Source: Chelativorans salis
Lineage (GTDB): Bacteria > Pseudomonadota > Alphaproteobacteria > Rhizobiales > Rhizobiaceae
DNA length: 64,000 nt
Direction: 5' to 3'
Assembly (NCBI RefSeq): GCF_025336525.1
Contig: NZ_JAOCZP010000003.1
Location: forward strand, 62,001 to 126,000
Below, piece after piece: positions 36,281 through 47,671 of this stretch (within the stretch, counting starts at the first letter, position 1; each line of letters begins with the position of its first letter). Under the pieces are notes generated by a model. The model did no database searches. It had not been told where the DNA came from and was given only the letters and a program-made list of their open reading frames with translations. Made by a program: the position numbers and the translations under genes.

Positions 36281-36880
36281 TCACATCACGCCGATAGACC
36301 AGTCGACGATCTCTGCCGCGGTGTGCTGGAAGGCCCGGTCGAGGGCGGCGACGAGTGCCGCCGTGCCACTGCCGGTGACGGGGGCGATGGCGGTGAAGTC
36401 GCGCGAGGCGCGCACTACGCCATTGCGGTCGTTCAAGACGCGAGCGTTGAGCTCGACATAGGCGCGGTCGCCGCCGCCTGGGCGAATCTCGAAGGCACGG
36501 ATATCGACGATGACCTGATAATCGATGGCGAGGCCCTCCCCGGGCCTGCCGACGCCGCCGACGCGGCCTGAGCGCTGATAGGCTTCGACCAGCCGCGCCT
36601 GCACCAGGCGGGGAAGGCGGTCGGACCAGCGCGCACCGCCAAGCAACTGCACGGCCCCGCTCGATGTGCGCACAACCATGTCCTGGCCGTCGAGCACCTT
36701 GAGGGCAGACGGCTCGGGGACGAGAACCTGTGTTCGTGAGAGACGACGGCCGGTGTCGGGCAGCACTGGTGCACCGATATCGTAGGCGTCCACCGGCGGC
36801 GGCCCGAATCCCGGAATAGCGGCGCATCCGCCGAGAAGCAGCGCGGCCAAAGCAAGCCCCCCCACTGAAGAACCCCTCAT
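36281..36880 (-). CDS. ABC-transport auxiliary lipoprotein (PqiC/DUF330-like)
   Basis: 199 residues with a lipoprotein signal: MRGSSVGGLALAALL then lipobox LGGC (Cys19). Mature part has the pattern of the ABC_trans_aux family (AYDIGAP, SRTQVLVPEPSALKVLDGQDMVVR, WSDRLPRLVQARLVEAYQ), outer-membrane partners of MCE/MlaD systems. It is the last gene of the leftward Mla-type operon, 77 bp after the MlaD-like gene. Predicted to link the periplasmic lipid shuttle to the outer membrane. Confidence 0.85.
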   Translation of the reverse strand: MRGSSVGGLALAALLLGGCAAIPGFGPPPVDAYDIGAPVLPDTGRRLSRTQVLVPEPSALKVLDGQDMVVRTSSGAVQLLGGARWSDRLPRLVQARLVEAYQRSGRVGGVGRPGEGLAIDYQVIVDIRAFEIRPGGGDRAYVELNARVLNDRNGVVRASRDFTAIAPVTGSGTAALVAALDRAFQHTAAEIVDWSIGVM

Positions 36881-36957
36881 ATCCAATCAAAAGCTCCCAG
36901 ACTGGAAGGACTGCCCCCGCACGTTCGGCCTCTTCTTGCGGGGCCTGTTCACGCTTG

Positions 36958-38337
36958 TCAACGCCGTGAGCGCCCGTCATAGCGGCGGATGGACCCCTCG
37001 CCGCCGGTTATGATGCGCTGCGGATTCTGCTCGAAATCGCTGACGGCCTGCTCAATTCGGTTGATGGAGCGGCGCGCATCATTGACCAGCGCCTCGACAT
37101 CGCGCAGGCCCTGTCCCGAAAAACGCGCCAGCCCCTCGGTGATGGTGCCGACGCGGGCGTTGAGCGTATCGGCGACCTCGCGGAAGGACTGCAGCGTGGC
37201 GCGCGCCTCGGCCATCAACCCCTCCCCGTCTCCCTCCTCCAACATTCCGTCGAGCTTCGCCAGAACCCCATCGATGCGCACGGATGCCTGGTTGAGCCGG
37301 CTTGCCAGCGAGCTGGCGTCGGTGATGAACTGGTCGATGTCCTCGTTTCGCTGGCCGATCGTTTCGCTCACTCTGGCGATGTCGTTGGAGGCGCGGTCGA
37401 GCTCTGCGCTGGCCTGGGCAAAATTGTCCACGGCGCTCGCCACCGCGTCCGCATCCACGCCGGCGACTATCTCGTCCACCTTGCTGAGCGTCCGGTTGGC
37501 GTTTTCGGAGAAGGTGCCGAGAGAGGCGACCGCCTCGTCCACACCGGTGGCGATCCCGTCCAATCGTTCGCCCGCATCGGCAAGCTGCTGGGTGAACCGA
37601 TCAACGTTGTCCACGACGTCGGCGACCTGCTGCTTATCCACAGAATTGATGAGTTCCTCGGTCGCCCGCAGGGTCGAATTGAGCTGCCCGGAGATATCGG
37701 AGATGGTCTGCGAGAGCTCGCCCACGCTGGCAAGGAATTGGTCGACGCCGTCCGCATTGTCGGCCAGCGCTTTGGTAAAGGTCTCCACATTGTTCAGCGT
37801 TTCCGTCAGCGGTCCACGCGCGTCGGATACAAAGTCCTCCAGTTCCCCGATCATCGAATCGGCGCGGGTGAGAACGCTTTGGGTCGTCTGCAAAAGGTTC
37901 GTTACTGCTGACGGGCTGGCACTGATCGTAGCGATCTCTCCCCGTTCTCGGGCCTGATCTAGGAGGTTCGGCTCGTCCGGGTCGCCCCCCGTCAGCTCGA
38001 TGGCCGCCTGGCCGGTCGTAAGAGTGGCCAACCCAACCTCCGCGCGGGTGGATGCGGTGATGGGCGTTTGCTCCCGATTCACCTCCGCATCGGCTATGGC
38101 AAATCGCGGATTTTCGGGGTCGACATAGACACGACGTACATTGCCCACCCTCACACCATTGAAAAGCACTGCACTGTCGGGCCCGAGCCCCAAGGCGGAG
38201 CCGGGGATGCGGAAACGCATCGGCGTCATCTCGCCCCGGCCGCCGATGCCCGCCGTCCAGTAGATGAAGCCGAAGGCGGCGAGCACGGCGAGGACCGTGA
38301 AGATCCCCACAATGACGTAATTGGCTTTTGTTTCCAT
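36958..38337 (-). CDS. MlaD/MCE-domain lipid transport protein
   Basis: 459 residues: an N-terminal membrane helix (about 6-28, YVIVGIFTVLAVLAAFGFIYW), one MCE domain (about 38-118, including GLGPDSAVLFNGVRVGNVRRV) and a long periplasmic helical region with many Val/Asp/Asn heptads to about 430. This is longer than E. coli MlaD (183 residues) and fits the alphaproteobacterial type with extended coils that form a tunnel or bridge. It acts with the adjacent ATPase and permease in phospholipid transport between the membranes. Confidence 0.9.
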   Translation of the reverse strand: METKANYVIVGIFTVLAVLAAFGFIYWTAGIGGRGEMTPMRFRIPGSALGLGPDSAVLFNGVRVGNVRRVYVDPENPRFAIADAEVNREQTPITASTRAEVGLATLTTGQAAIELTGGDPDEPNLLDQARERGEIATISASPSAVTNLLQTTQSVLTRADSMIGELEDFVSDARGPLTETLNNVETFTKALADNADGVDQFLASVGELSQTISDISGQLNSTLRATEELINSVDKQQVADVVDNVDRFTQQLADAGERLDGIATGVDEAVASLGTFSENANRTLSKVDEIVAGVDADAVASAVDNFAQASAELDRASNDIARVSETIGQRNEDIDQFITDASSLASRLNQASVRIDGVLAKLDGMLEEGDGEGLMAEARATLQSFREVADTLNARVGTITEGLARFSGQGLRDVEALVNDARRSINRIEQAVSDFEQNPQRIITGGEGSIRRYDGRSRR

Positions 38338-38354
38338 AATCTACGGCTCTTTTC

Positions 38355-39179
38355 TTATTCGTCCTGTGAGGGAACGATACGCCGCGCCCGCTTACCTCTG
38401 AAGTAGGATTTTACCCACGGCTCTTCGCTCTCCATCATATGCTGCACCGTGCCCTCCACGAGTACACGTTTCTTGCCGAGCACTGCAATGCGGTCGCATG
38501 CGGTGAGCAGGCTGTCCAGGTCGTGGGTAACCATATAGACGGTCAGGCCCATCGTATCGCGCATCTTCACCACCAGTTCGTCGAACTCGGCTGCGCCGAT
38601 AGGGTCAAGGCCGGAGGTAGGCTCATCGAGGAAGACGATGTCCGGATCGAGCGCCAGTGCGCGGGCAAGTCCGGCGCGCTTGATCATGCCGCCGGAAAGC
38701 TCGGAGGGGTATTTATTGGCCGCGTCGCGCGACAGGCCCACAAGCTCCACCTTGAGCAGGGCCAGTTCGTCCATCAGCTTCTTCGGCAGATCGATATATT
38801 CGCGCATGGGAACCTGGATGTTCTCCAGCACCGTCAGTGCGGAAAACAGCGCGCCGTGCTGGAACAGCACACCTTGGCGCATGTCGATCAGCAAGCGCCC
38901 GGCCTCATCGAGCTCGGCCAGGTCCCGGCCGAAGAGCCGGATGGACCCGCTGGCCCTCGGGACCAGCCCGAGGATGGCCCGCAGGAGCACGGATTTGCCG
39001 GATCCCGATGCACCGACGAAGCCGAGAATCTCGCCGCTATAGACATCGAGCGACAGGTTCTCCAATACCGTCTTGGTGCCGAATTGCACCGTCACGTCCC
39101 GCGCCTCGAGAATAACGTTCCCCTGACCGGCTTCGCCGGCGGCACGCGCTTCCCCATTCGTTTGCTGGTTTCCGGCCAT
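38355..39179 (-). CDS. MlaF-like ABC transporter ATPase
   Basis: 274-residue ATP-binding protein with Walker A GASGSGKS, signature LSGGM, Walker B IVFLDEP and the switch His in MVTHDLDS. The QHGALFSALTV segment is typical of the MlaF/Ttg2A type. ATG 39179 overlaps the TGA of the permease gene by one base (TGATG), indicating coupling; the longer open frame to 39497 lies inside the permease gene in another frame. It energises the MlaE-type permease. Confidence 0.93.
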   Translation of the reverse strand: MAGNQQTNGEARAAGEAGQGNVILEARDVTVQFGTKTVLENLSLDVYSGEILGFVGASGSGKSVLLRAILGLVPRASGSIRLFGRDLAELDEAGRLLIDMRQGVLFQHGALFSALTVLENIQVPMREYIDLPKKLMDELALLKVELVGLSRDAANKYPSELSGGMIKRAGLARALALDPDIVFLDEPTSGLDPIGAAEFDELVVKMRDTMGLTVYMVTHDLDSLLTACDRIAVLGKKRVLVEGTVQHMMESEEPWVKSYFRGKRARRIVPSQDE

Positions 39180-40366
39180 CAGAAATCGATCGCTGCATAG
39201 AACATGGCGAACATGCCGTCGACGACGATGACGATGAAGATCGCCTTCACGACGGAGGCGGTAACGTGCCGGCCGAGCGATTCGGCGCTGCCGCCCACCT
39301 TCATGCCCTCGACGGAGGCGATGATGCCGATGATCATGGCCATGAAGGGAGCCTTTATAAGACCGGAGAAGATGCTGGTCAGGTCGATTGCCTCCCGCAA
39401 GCGGTCGATGAAGGCCGATGGCGAGATATCGGAATAAATCCATGCTACCATCATGGCCCCGCCAAGGGCGGCAAAATTGGCGACGATGGTCAGGCACGGC
39501 ACTGCGATGACGAGGGCGACGAGGCGCGGAAAGACCAGCACGCCAACCGGGTTCAACCCGATCACGGTGAGCGCGTCGACCTCCTCGCGCATCTTCATGG
39601 AGCCGATCTCGGCGGTGATCGCGCTGCCCGAGCGGCCGGCGATCATGATGGCTGTCATGAGTACGCCGAGTTCGCGCATGATGAGGATGCTCACTAGGTC
39701 GACGACGAGGATCTCGGCGCCGAAATAGCGCAGCTGAAAGGCGCCCTGCTGGGCAATGATGGCGCCGACGATGGCCGACATCAGGACGATGATCGGGATC
39801 GCGCCCACGCCCATGCGGTCGATCTGGCTGACGATCGCCGTCGGATTGACCGCGTGCTTGCGGCCCAGCTTCATCTGAGCCCCGCTGATCGTGGCGCCCA
39901 GGATGTGCATGCCGTAGAGGATGTCGTCGCGCGCGTCGTAGACGGAGCGGCCGATGGCGGCCAGGAGATTGACAATCCAGGAGCCGCGGCGTCCGCCACC
40001 CGGGAGTGTGGGCTCCTCAGCGACGGGCATGACTTCCGCCAGCAAAATGGAGGCAGATTCCGACTGGCCCGTCATCTCAACCGCTGCTCCGCGCTGCTCG
40101 TAGTCGACAACCAGCCGTCCCACCAGCCATGCGCCGGCGGTATCGAGATGCCGCACACCGCTCAAGTCGAGGTGAAGCCGCGCGATGCCCTCTTTGTTCC
40201 GAAGGTCCCGCATCTCGCCGTCGATATGGCCCACCGTGCGCGTCGTCCAGTCGCCGGCGAGGCGGCAGGTGAGCGTGCCGCCGTCTTCCGACCGGTCGAG
40301 ATGCGCAGGCGCCGCATCGTCCTCGGCGGCCTTTTCGTCTTCTTGCCTCATTGCCCTGAACACCAT
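39179..40366 (-). CDS. STAS-MlaE fusion permease
   Basis: 395 residues. The N-terminal 115 residues are a STAS-like domain (LTCRLAGDWTTRTVGHID, LHLDLSGVRHLDTAGAWLVGRLV), followed by an MlaE-type permease with about five to six helices (GVGAIPIIVLMSAIVGAIIAQQGAFQL, ELGVLMTAIMIAGRSGSAI). In E. coli the STAS protein MlaB is separate and binds MlaF; here it is fused to the permease, a common alphaproteobacterial arrangement. Start 40366 has AAGGA about eight bases upstream; 40375 and 40351 are alternatives. First gene of the operon. Confidence 0.9.
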   Translation of the reverse strand: MVFRAMRQEDEKAAEDDAAPAHLDRSEDGGTLTCRLAGDWTTRTVGHIDGEMRDLRNKEGIARLHLDLSGVRHLDTAGAWLVGRLVVDYEQRGAAVEMTGQSESASILLAEVMPVAEEPTLPGGGRRGSWIVNLLAAIGRSVYDARDDILYGMHILGATISGAQMKLGRKHAVNPTAIVSQIDRMGVGAIPIIVLMSAIVGAIIAQQGAFQLRYFGAEILVVDLVSILIMRELGVLMTAIMIAGRSGSAITAEIGSMKMREEVDALTVIGLNPVGVLVFPRLVALVIAVPCLTIVANFAALGGAMMVAWIYSDISPSAFIDRLREAIDLTSIFSGLIKAPFMAMIIGIIASVEGMKVGGSAESLGRHVTASVVKAIFIVIVVDGMFAMFYAAIDF

Positions 40367-40455
40367 AAGCACCATCCTTAGAGCGGAGATGTGGCGAAGA
40401 AAACTGCTTTACCATGTGAAAACGGTGCATAGCAGGGCGACAGATCGAGGAACCA

Positions 40456-41439
40456 ATGGCGCGTACGATGACCGTCGAGATCGAAAACTTCCCGATCGCC
40501 GGGGTTTTTCGCATCGCCCGCGGCGCCAAGACACAGGCGCAGGTGGTGACGTGCATCCTGACTGAGGACGGCGCGGCGGGCCGCGGCGAATGCGTGCCCT
40601 ATGCGCGCTACGGCGAGAGCGTGGAAAGCGTGGTCGAGCAGATCGAGGAGATGCGCCGCGAGATCGCCGAAGGCATCGACCGTCAGGCGCTCATGGCGCG
40701 TATGCCCGCTGGGGCGGCACGCAATGCCGTCGACTGCGCATTGTGGGATATGGAGGCGAAGCGGACGGGCAAGCGCGTGGCGGACATGATCTGCCGGACA
40801 CGGCCACACTCTGTCACCACGGCGCAAACCATCTCGCTCGGCACACCGGAAGAAATGGCGGCGCATGCACGCGCCAACGCCGACAAGCCGCTGCTGAAGA
40901 TCAAGGTCGGCGCCGAGGACGACGCCGCGCGACTGCGCGCGGTCGCTGAAGCCGTGCCCGACAGCCGGCTGATCATTGACGCCAACGAGGGCTGGACGGA
41001 AGCGAATCTCGAGGAGAACCTGCGCGCGGCGGCCGAGTGCCGCGTGGCGCTGATCGAGCAGCCGCTGCCGGCGGGCAAGGATGCGATGCTGCGCGACGTT
41101 CCGCACCCCGTTCCCATTTGCGCCGATGAGAGCCTGCACACCGCCGAGGACCTTGCGGCGCTGAAGGGGCTCTACGACGCGGTGAACATAAAGCTCGACA
41201 AGACCGGCGGATTGACGGCTGCGCTCATCCTGCGCGAGCGGGCGCGCGAGATGGGTCTTTCGGTGATGGTGGGGTGCATGGTGGGCACGTCGCTCGCCAT
41301 GGCGCCGGCGGTGCTCCTGGCGCAGGAGGCGGATTTCGTCGATCTTGACGGCCCTTTGCTGCTTCAGCACGACCGTGTGCCGGGGCTCGATTACGCCGGC
41401 GCGCGGGTTTCGCCACCGGAGGCGGCGCTGTGGGGGTGA
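40456..41439 (+). CDS. enolase-superfamily dipeptide epimerase / N-acyl-Glu racemase
   Basis: 327-residue member of the mandelate racemase/enolase superfamily, closest to L-Ala-D/L-Glu epimerase and DgcA-type N-acetyl-D-glutamate racemases. Catalytic Lys in LKIKVG, metal ligands Asp in IDANEGW, Glu in IEQPLP, Asp in CADESL, and the second catalytic Lys in NIKLDKTGG are all present. It would racemise an alpha carbon next to a carboxylate, for example in murein peptide recycling. Divergent from the Mla-type operon, 89 bp away. Confidence 0.88.
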   Translation: MARTMTVEIENFPIAGVFRIARGAKTQAQVVTCILTEDGAAGRGECVPYARYGESVESVVEQIEEMRREIAEGIDRQALMARMPAGAARNAVDCALWDMEAKRTGKRVADMICRTRPHSVTTAQTISLGTPEEMAAHARANADKPLLKIKVGAEDDAARLRAVAEAVPDSRLIIDANEGWTEANLEENLRAAAECRVALIEQPLPAGKDAMLRDVPHPVPICADESLHTAEDLAALKGLYDAVNIKLDKTGGLTAALILRERAREMGLSVMVGCMVGTSLAMAPAVLLAQEADFVDLDGPLLLQHDRVPGLDYAGARVSPPEAALWG

Positions 41440-41457
41440 ATTTGCGGAAGGGCGGAG

Positions 41458-42267
41458 CTATGCCGCCTCGGCAGCTTCTTCCTCGACAACCGCGCGCCGA
41501 GGCTCCGCGGCCGGGGCGGCGACCCGAGTCCAGCGAATGATCTCGAAGCGGCCGTTGAAATCCTCGACAAGAGCCGTGCAGCTTTCCACCCAATCGCCCG
41601 TGTTCATGTAGAGGACGCCCATGATCTCCTCCATGGCCGCATGATGGATGTGGCCGCAAATGACGCCGTCCACGTCGGCGCGGGCGGCTTCCTGGGCCAG
41701 CACGTTCTGGAAAGAGCTGATGAACTTCACCGCCTTCTTCACCTTCACCTTGGCCCAGGAGGAGAAGGACCAGTAGGGCCGGCCAAAGAGGCGGCGGAAG
41801 ACACCGATCACCCGATTGACGACGATTGCCGCGTCATAGGCTTTGTCGCCGAGATAGGCGAGCCAACGGGCGTTGTGGACGACGGCGTCGAACTGGTCGC
41901 CGTGGACGATGAGGAACCGCCGCCCGTCGGCCGCCTCGTGGACGGCACGGTCGGCCACCACGATGCCGCCGAAATGCACGCCCTGAAATGAGCGCAGGAA
42001 CTCGTCGTGGTTGCCGGCGATATAGAAGATGTTCGTGCCCTTGCGCGCCTTGCGCAAAAGCTTCTGCACCACGTCGTTATGGGCCTGTGGCCAGTGCCAG
42101 GAGCGCTTCAGCCGCCAGCCGTCGACGATGTCGCCGACGAGATAGATCGTCTCGGCGTCATGATGGCGCAGGAAGTCGACGAGGAACTCGGCCTTCGCCG
42201 GCCTGGAGCCCAGATGGACGTCGGAGATGAAGATAGTGCGGAAGGTGCGGGGCGCGGCGGCGGGCAT
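41458..42267 (-). CDS. LpxH-like metallophosphoesterase
   Basis: 269-residue calcineurin-like phosphoesterase. The metal-binding motifs are in order: ISDVHLGS (D-x-H), LVGDIVDGW (GDxxD), AGNHDE (GNHD), VHGDQFD and GHIHHAA (GHxH). It is annotated in rhizobia as UDP-2,3-diacylglucosamine diphosphatase, the fourth step of lipid A synthesis; the LpxH assignment is by similarity of motif spacing and YbbF-like core. The C-terminal 20 residues are Ala/Glu-rich. Convergent with the epimerase gene. Confidence 0.85.
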   Translation of the reverse strand: MPAAAPRTFRTIFISDVHLGSRPAKAEFLVDFLRHHDAETIYLVGDIVDGWRLKRSWHWPQAHNDVVQKLLRKARKGTNIFYIAGNHDEFLRSFQGVHFGGIVVADRAVHEAADGRRFLIVHGDQFDAVVHNARWLAYLGDKAYDAAIVVNRVIGVFRRLFGRPYWSFSSWAKVKVKKAVKFISSFQNVLAQEAARADVDGVICGHIHHAAMEEIMGVLYMNTGDWVESCTALVEDFNGRFEIIRWTRVAAPAAEPRRAVVEEEAAEAA

Positions 42268-42394
42268 GATATCGTCCGATGCGGTGTGCGGTCGCGCTTC
42301 CTATGCCCCGATTCCTGTCACAGCCATGTGACGGTTGCCACGCGGTGACGCTGCGGGTAGACGATCAGGCAGTCTGAACAATTCGGGGCATGCA

Positions 42395-43174
42395 ATGGAT
42401 CTCGGCATCAAAGGCAAGAACGCCATCGTCTGCGCATCGAGCCGCGGGCTCGGGCGGGGCTGTGCCATGGCGCTGGCGGCGGCCGGCTGCAATCTCGTCG
42501 TCAACGGGCGTGATCCGCAGGCGCTGAAGGCGACGGCGACGGAGATACGCGACCGCTTCGGCGTCTCCGTAGAGGAGGTGGCGGCGGATGTTTCCACGCA
42601 CGAAGGCCAGAAGGCATTGCTCGCCGCCTGCCCCGCGCCCGATATTCTGGTGAACAACAACGGCGGCCCGCCGCGCCGCGATTTCCGGGAGCTTTCGCGA
42701 CAGGCGATGCTCGACGGGGTGACGCAGAACATGGTGACGCCGCTGGAGCTTATCCAAGCGACCATCGACGGCATGACCGAGCGCGGCTTCGGCCGTATCG
42801 TCAACATCACCTCGCTTTCCGTCTATATGCCCATTCAGGGCCTCGACCTTTCGTCCGGCGCGCGGGCGGGTCTGACGGCGTTCCTGGCCGGTGTGGCGCG
42901 CGGCGTGGCCGGCAAGAACGTCACCATCAATAACCTACTGCCCGGCAAGATGGATACCGAACGCCTGCAGAGCGGCATCCGCTTCGGCGCCGAGAAGGCG
43001 GGCACGACCTATGAAGAGCAGGCCGAGCGCCAGGCTGCGGAAATACCCGCCGGCCGCTTCGGCACGGCGGATGAGTTCGGCAGCGCCTGCGCCTTCCTGT
43101 GCTCGGCTCACGCGGGCTACATCACGGGCCAGAACCTCGTGCTTGACGGCGGGCTCTACACGAGCGCCTTCTAA
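42395..43174 (+). CDS. SDR-family protein lacking the usual catalytic Tyr-Lys
   Basis: 259-residue short-chain dehydrogenase/reductase-type protein. The cofactor motif is ASSRGLGRG (about 13-21), followed by VVNGRD and the NNNGGPP motif near 88. The usual YxxxK active site is replaced: the aligned segment reads LSSGARAGL, with Ser at the Tyr position and Arg at the Lys position, though the upstream Ser of NITSLS is kept. Such FabG-like members are known but their reaction is unclear, so calling it an oxoacyl-ACP reductase would overstate the evidence. Palindromic repeats follow directly behind its stop. Confidence 0.8.
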   Translation: MDLGIKGKNAIVCASSRGLGRGCAMALAAAGCNLVVNGRDPQALKATATEIRDRFGVSVEEVAADVSTHEGQKALLAACPAPDILVNNNGGPPRRDFRELSRQAMLDGVTQNMVTPLELIQATIDGMTERGFGRIVNITSLSVYMPIQGLDLSSGARAGLTAFLAGVARGVAGKNVTINNLLPGKMDTERLQSGIRFGAEKAGTTYEEQAERQAAEIPAGRFGTADEFGSACAFLCSAHAGYITGQNLVLDGGLYTSAF

Positions 43175-43220
43175 AGCAATTCCAGGAAAAGTGGAAACCG
43201 GTTTTCCGTCCGGAATTGCG
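43173..43220. repeat. rhizobial palindromic intergenic repeat, copy 2
   Basis: AAAGCAATTCCAGGAAAAG ... TTTTCCGTCCGGAATTGC, overlapping the TAA stop of the SDR gene. Same element as 30416-30462 in the opposite orientation. Both copies touch the stop codon of a gene, suggesting a function as 3' end or an insertion preference there. Confidence 0.75.
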
Positions 43221-43233
43221 ACAAAACAAAGAG

Positions 43234-43276
43234 TTAGACCAGTTCATCGATTCCATGAAACGCTGAACTGGTCTAA
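43234..43276. repeat. 13-bp inverted repeat behind the palindromic element
   Basis: Perfect arms TTAGACCAGTTCA (43234-43246) and TGAACTGGTCTAA (43264-43276) with a 17-nt spacer. It lies between the SDR gene and the FAH-family gene, next to the dispersed repeat, and may be a second module of the same mosaic element. Confidence 0.7.
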
Positions 43277-43334
43277 GACAACCTTCCCGCCGCATCCCGC
43301 GGCAATTCACCCAAGGAATGAGGGAGAGAAGACT

Positions 43335-44177
43335 TTGAAACTCTTGCGTTTTGGCAACAAGGGCGCGGAAAAGCCGGCCGTTCTGCACGATGATGGGACC
43401 ATCCGAGACGTCTCCTCGCTGGTCGCCGATTTCACGCCTGAGACCCTGTCGCCGGCGCTCGCGCGCATTCTTGCCTCCGCCGAGATCGGCTCCCTGCCCG
43501 AAGTGCCGTCGTCGGTGCGAATCGGTGCGCCGATTTCGCGCATCGGCCACTTCATCGCCATCGGGCTGAACTACGCAGACCATGCCGCCGAATCCGGCCT
43601 GCCTGTGCCGAGCGAGCCGGTGGTCTTCTCCAAGGCGCCGAGTTCGCTTTCGGGCCCCTATGACGACGTGATGCTGCCGAAGGAGTCCCAGAAGTCCGAC
43701 TGGGAAGTGGAGCTCGCCGTCATCATCGGTGAGCGCTGCGATTATGTCGAAGAGAAGGATGCGCTGTCGCATGTCTTCGGCTATGCCGTGTGCAACGACG
43801 TTTCCGAGCGCGAATACCAGGCCGAGCGTGGCGGTCAGTGGGTGAAGGGCAAGAGCGCCCCGACCTTCGGCCCGCTGGGGCCGTGGCTGGTCACGACGGA
43901 CGAGATCCCCGATCCGCAGAACCTCGACATGTTCCTCGACATCAATGGCGAGCGTCGGCAGACCGGTACTACCAAGACGATGATCTTCACCGTCGCCCAC
44001 ATCGTCTCCTATCTGTCGCAGTTCATGGTGCTGGAGCCGGGTGATGTCATCACCACCGGCACGCCGCCCGGCGTCGGGCTCGGCATGAAGCCGCCGGTCT
44101 ATCTGAAGGCCGGTGACGAGATGCGGCTGGGCATCGCCGGCCTCGGTGAGCAGCACCAGCGCGTCGTCGCGCGCTAA
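43335..44177 (+). CDS. fumarylacetoacetate hydrolase family protein
   Basis: 280-residue FAH-fold protein starting at TTG 43335, with GGGAGA about eight bases upstream. Family core: IGLNYADHAAE, EPVVFSKAPSSLSGP, DWEVELAVIIG with metal-ligand Glu residues, GKSAPTFGPLGPWLVTTDEI and TGTPPGVGLGMKPP. Members act on C-C bonds of beta-diketones or as 2-keto-3-deoxy-sugar-acid hydratases or oxaloacetate decarboxylases; the substrate is undetermined. Same strand as the SDR gene and maeB (28-bp gap to maeB). Confidence 0.88.
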   Translation: MKLLRFGNKGAEKPAVLHDDGTIRDVSSLVADFTPETLSPALARILASAEIGSLPEVPSSVRIGAPISRIGHFIAIGLNYADHAAESGLPVPSEPVVFSKAPSSLSGPYDDVMLPKESQKSDWEVELAVIIGERCDYVEEKDALSHVFGYAVCNDVSEREYQAERGGQWVKGKSAPTFGPLGPWLVTTDEIPDPQNLDMFLDINGERRQTGTTKTMIFTVAHIVSYLSQFMVLEPGDVITTGTPPGVGLGMKPPVYLKAGDEMRLGIAGLGEQHQRVVAR

Positions 44178-44205
44178 AGGCGTAACAGGCAGGGCGTTGG
44201 CAGAG

Positions 44206-46560
<2,355 letters not shown>

Positions 46561-46648
46561 CCTGCGTTTAACCCATCGTTGTTACGCGGTAGACTGTTTT
46601 CACGCATCATGCACCGGCCGCCGTGCCGGAGTCTGGCAGGTAAAGGGC

Positions 46649-47671
46649 ATGGGGGGCAGGAAATCCGTCTGCGCGTGCATGTGCGGCGCCGCGCTTCTCG
46701 CCTTTTCAGTAATGACGGGCGAGGCAGCAGCCCAGTCGCGCATCTGCCGCAACCTCGAAGCGCAGCTTTCCGTCGTCCCACGCGCGGCGAGCCGCGCCCA
46801 AATCGACCAATACGACCGCGCCATCGCCAGGCAGGAGACCGAACTTGCGCGGGCGCGGGAGAGTGCCCGCCGTGCCCGCTGCGGCGGCGTCTTTGGCGGG
46901 CGCAACGCACAATGCCCCGCTTTGACTTCCACCATACGCCGCATGACCGACAATCTTGCGGACCTCAAGCGCAAGCGCAGCGCGATGGGCGGCGGCAACG
47001 GCAGACAGCAACGGGCGCGGCTGCTTGCAGCGCTCGAGCAGAATGGCTGCCGCGGCGCGGCAACCGCCACAAAGCCGCCCCGACAGCGCAGGGAATCAGC
47101 AGACCGCACGGCGCCGAAAGCCCCCTTGCCACCCGCCGGCGCCACGTACCGCACCATGTGCGTGCGGCTGTGCGACGGCTATTACTTCCCCATCTCCTTC
47201 TCTGTACCGCCAAGCCTCTTCCAGCGCGACACCAAGACATGTCGAGCGCGCTGCCCGCAGGCCGATACGGCGCTTTACGTGCACAGGGTGCCGCAGGAAG
47301 AGAGCGATGAGATGGTCTCGGCCCGCGACGGCACGCCCTACCGCGACCTCGGCACGGCCTTCGCCTATCGCACGGCCTCCTCCAACGGCCCGGCATGCGG
47401 CTGCAAGGTGCGAAAGCCGGAGGGCTATACAGTCGTCGCCGGAGAGAACGAAGGGCTCACCGACGAGCCGGAGGAGGACGCTGTTCTTTCTTCGCCTGCC
47501 CAGACGCAGGGAAGCATCGTGTCGTTTGGACGCGAAGAACAGCCGGTGGAGAAGGCGCCCGTTACCGCCGATACGGGCGAGCGGCGCGTCAGGGTTGTCG
47601 GGCCAGAATTTTTTCCCGATCTAGAAGAGGCAATAGATCTGCGAGCTCCGGCCCCGACTCCCGCCCCGTGA
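46649..47671 (+). CDS. DUF2865-containing exported protein
   Basis: 340 residues with a signal peptide ([23 protein letters not shown]). A helical region (about 25-120) with many Arg and Glu is followed by the DUF2865 core: [39 protein letters not shown] and the [14 protein letters not shown] block, with paired cysteines. The C-terminus is acidic. DUF2865 is of unknown function and typical of Rhizobiales. Its last 83 bases overlap the 3' end of the convergent gltX in the opposite orientation. Confidence 0.85.
   Translation: MGGRKSVCACMCGAALLAFSVMTGEAAAQSRICRNLEAQLSVVPRAASRAQIDQYDRAIARQETELARARESARRARCGGVFGGRNAQCPALTSTIRRMTDNLADLKRKRSAMGGGNGRQQRARLLAALEQNGCRGAATATKPPRQRRESADRTAPKAPLPPAGATYRTMCVRLCDGYYFPISFSVPPSLFQRDTKTCRARCPQADTALYVHRVPQEESDEMVSARDGTPYRDLGTAFAYRTASSNGPACGCKVRKPEGYTVVAGENEGLTDEPEEDAVLSSPAQTQGSIVSFGREEQPVEKAPVTADTGERRVRVVGPEFFPDLEEAIDLRAPAPTPAP

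Noticed and set aside
38355-39497. Longer ATPase starting at 39497
   Set aside because: The extra 106 codons lie within the permease gene in another frame and are His/Arg-rich; ATG 39179 overlaps the permease stop as in coupled genes.
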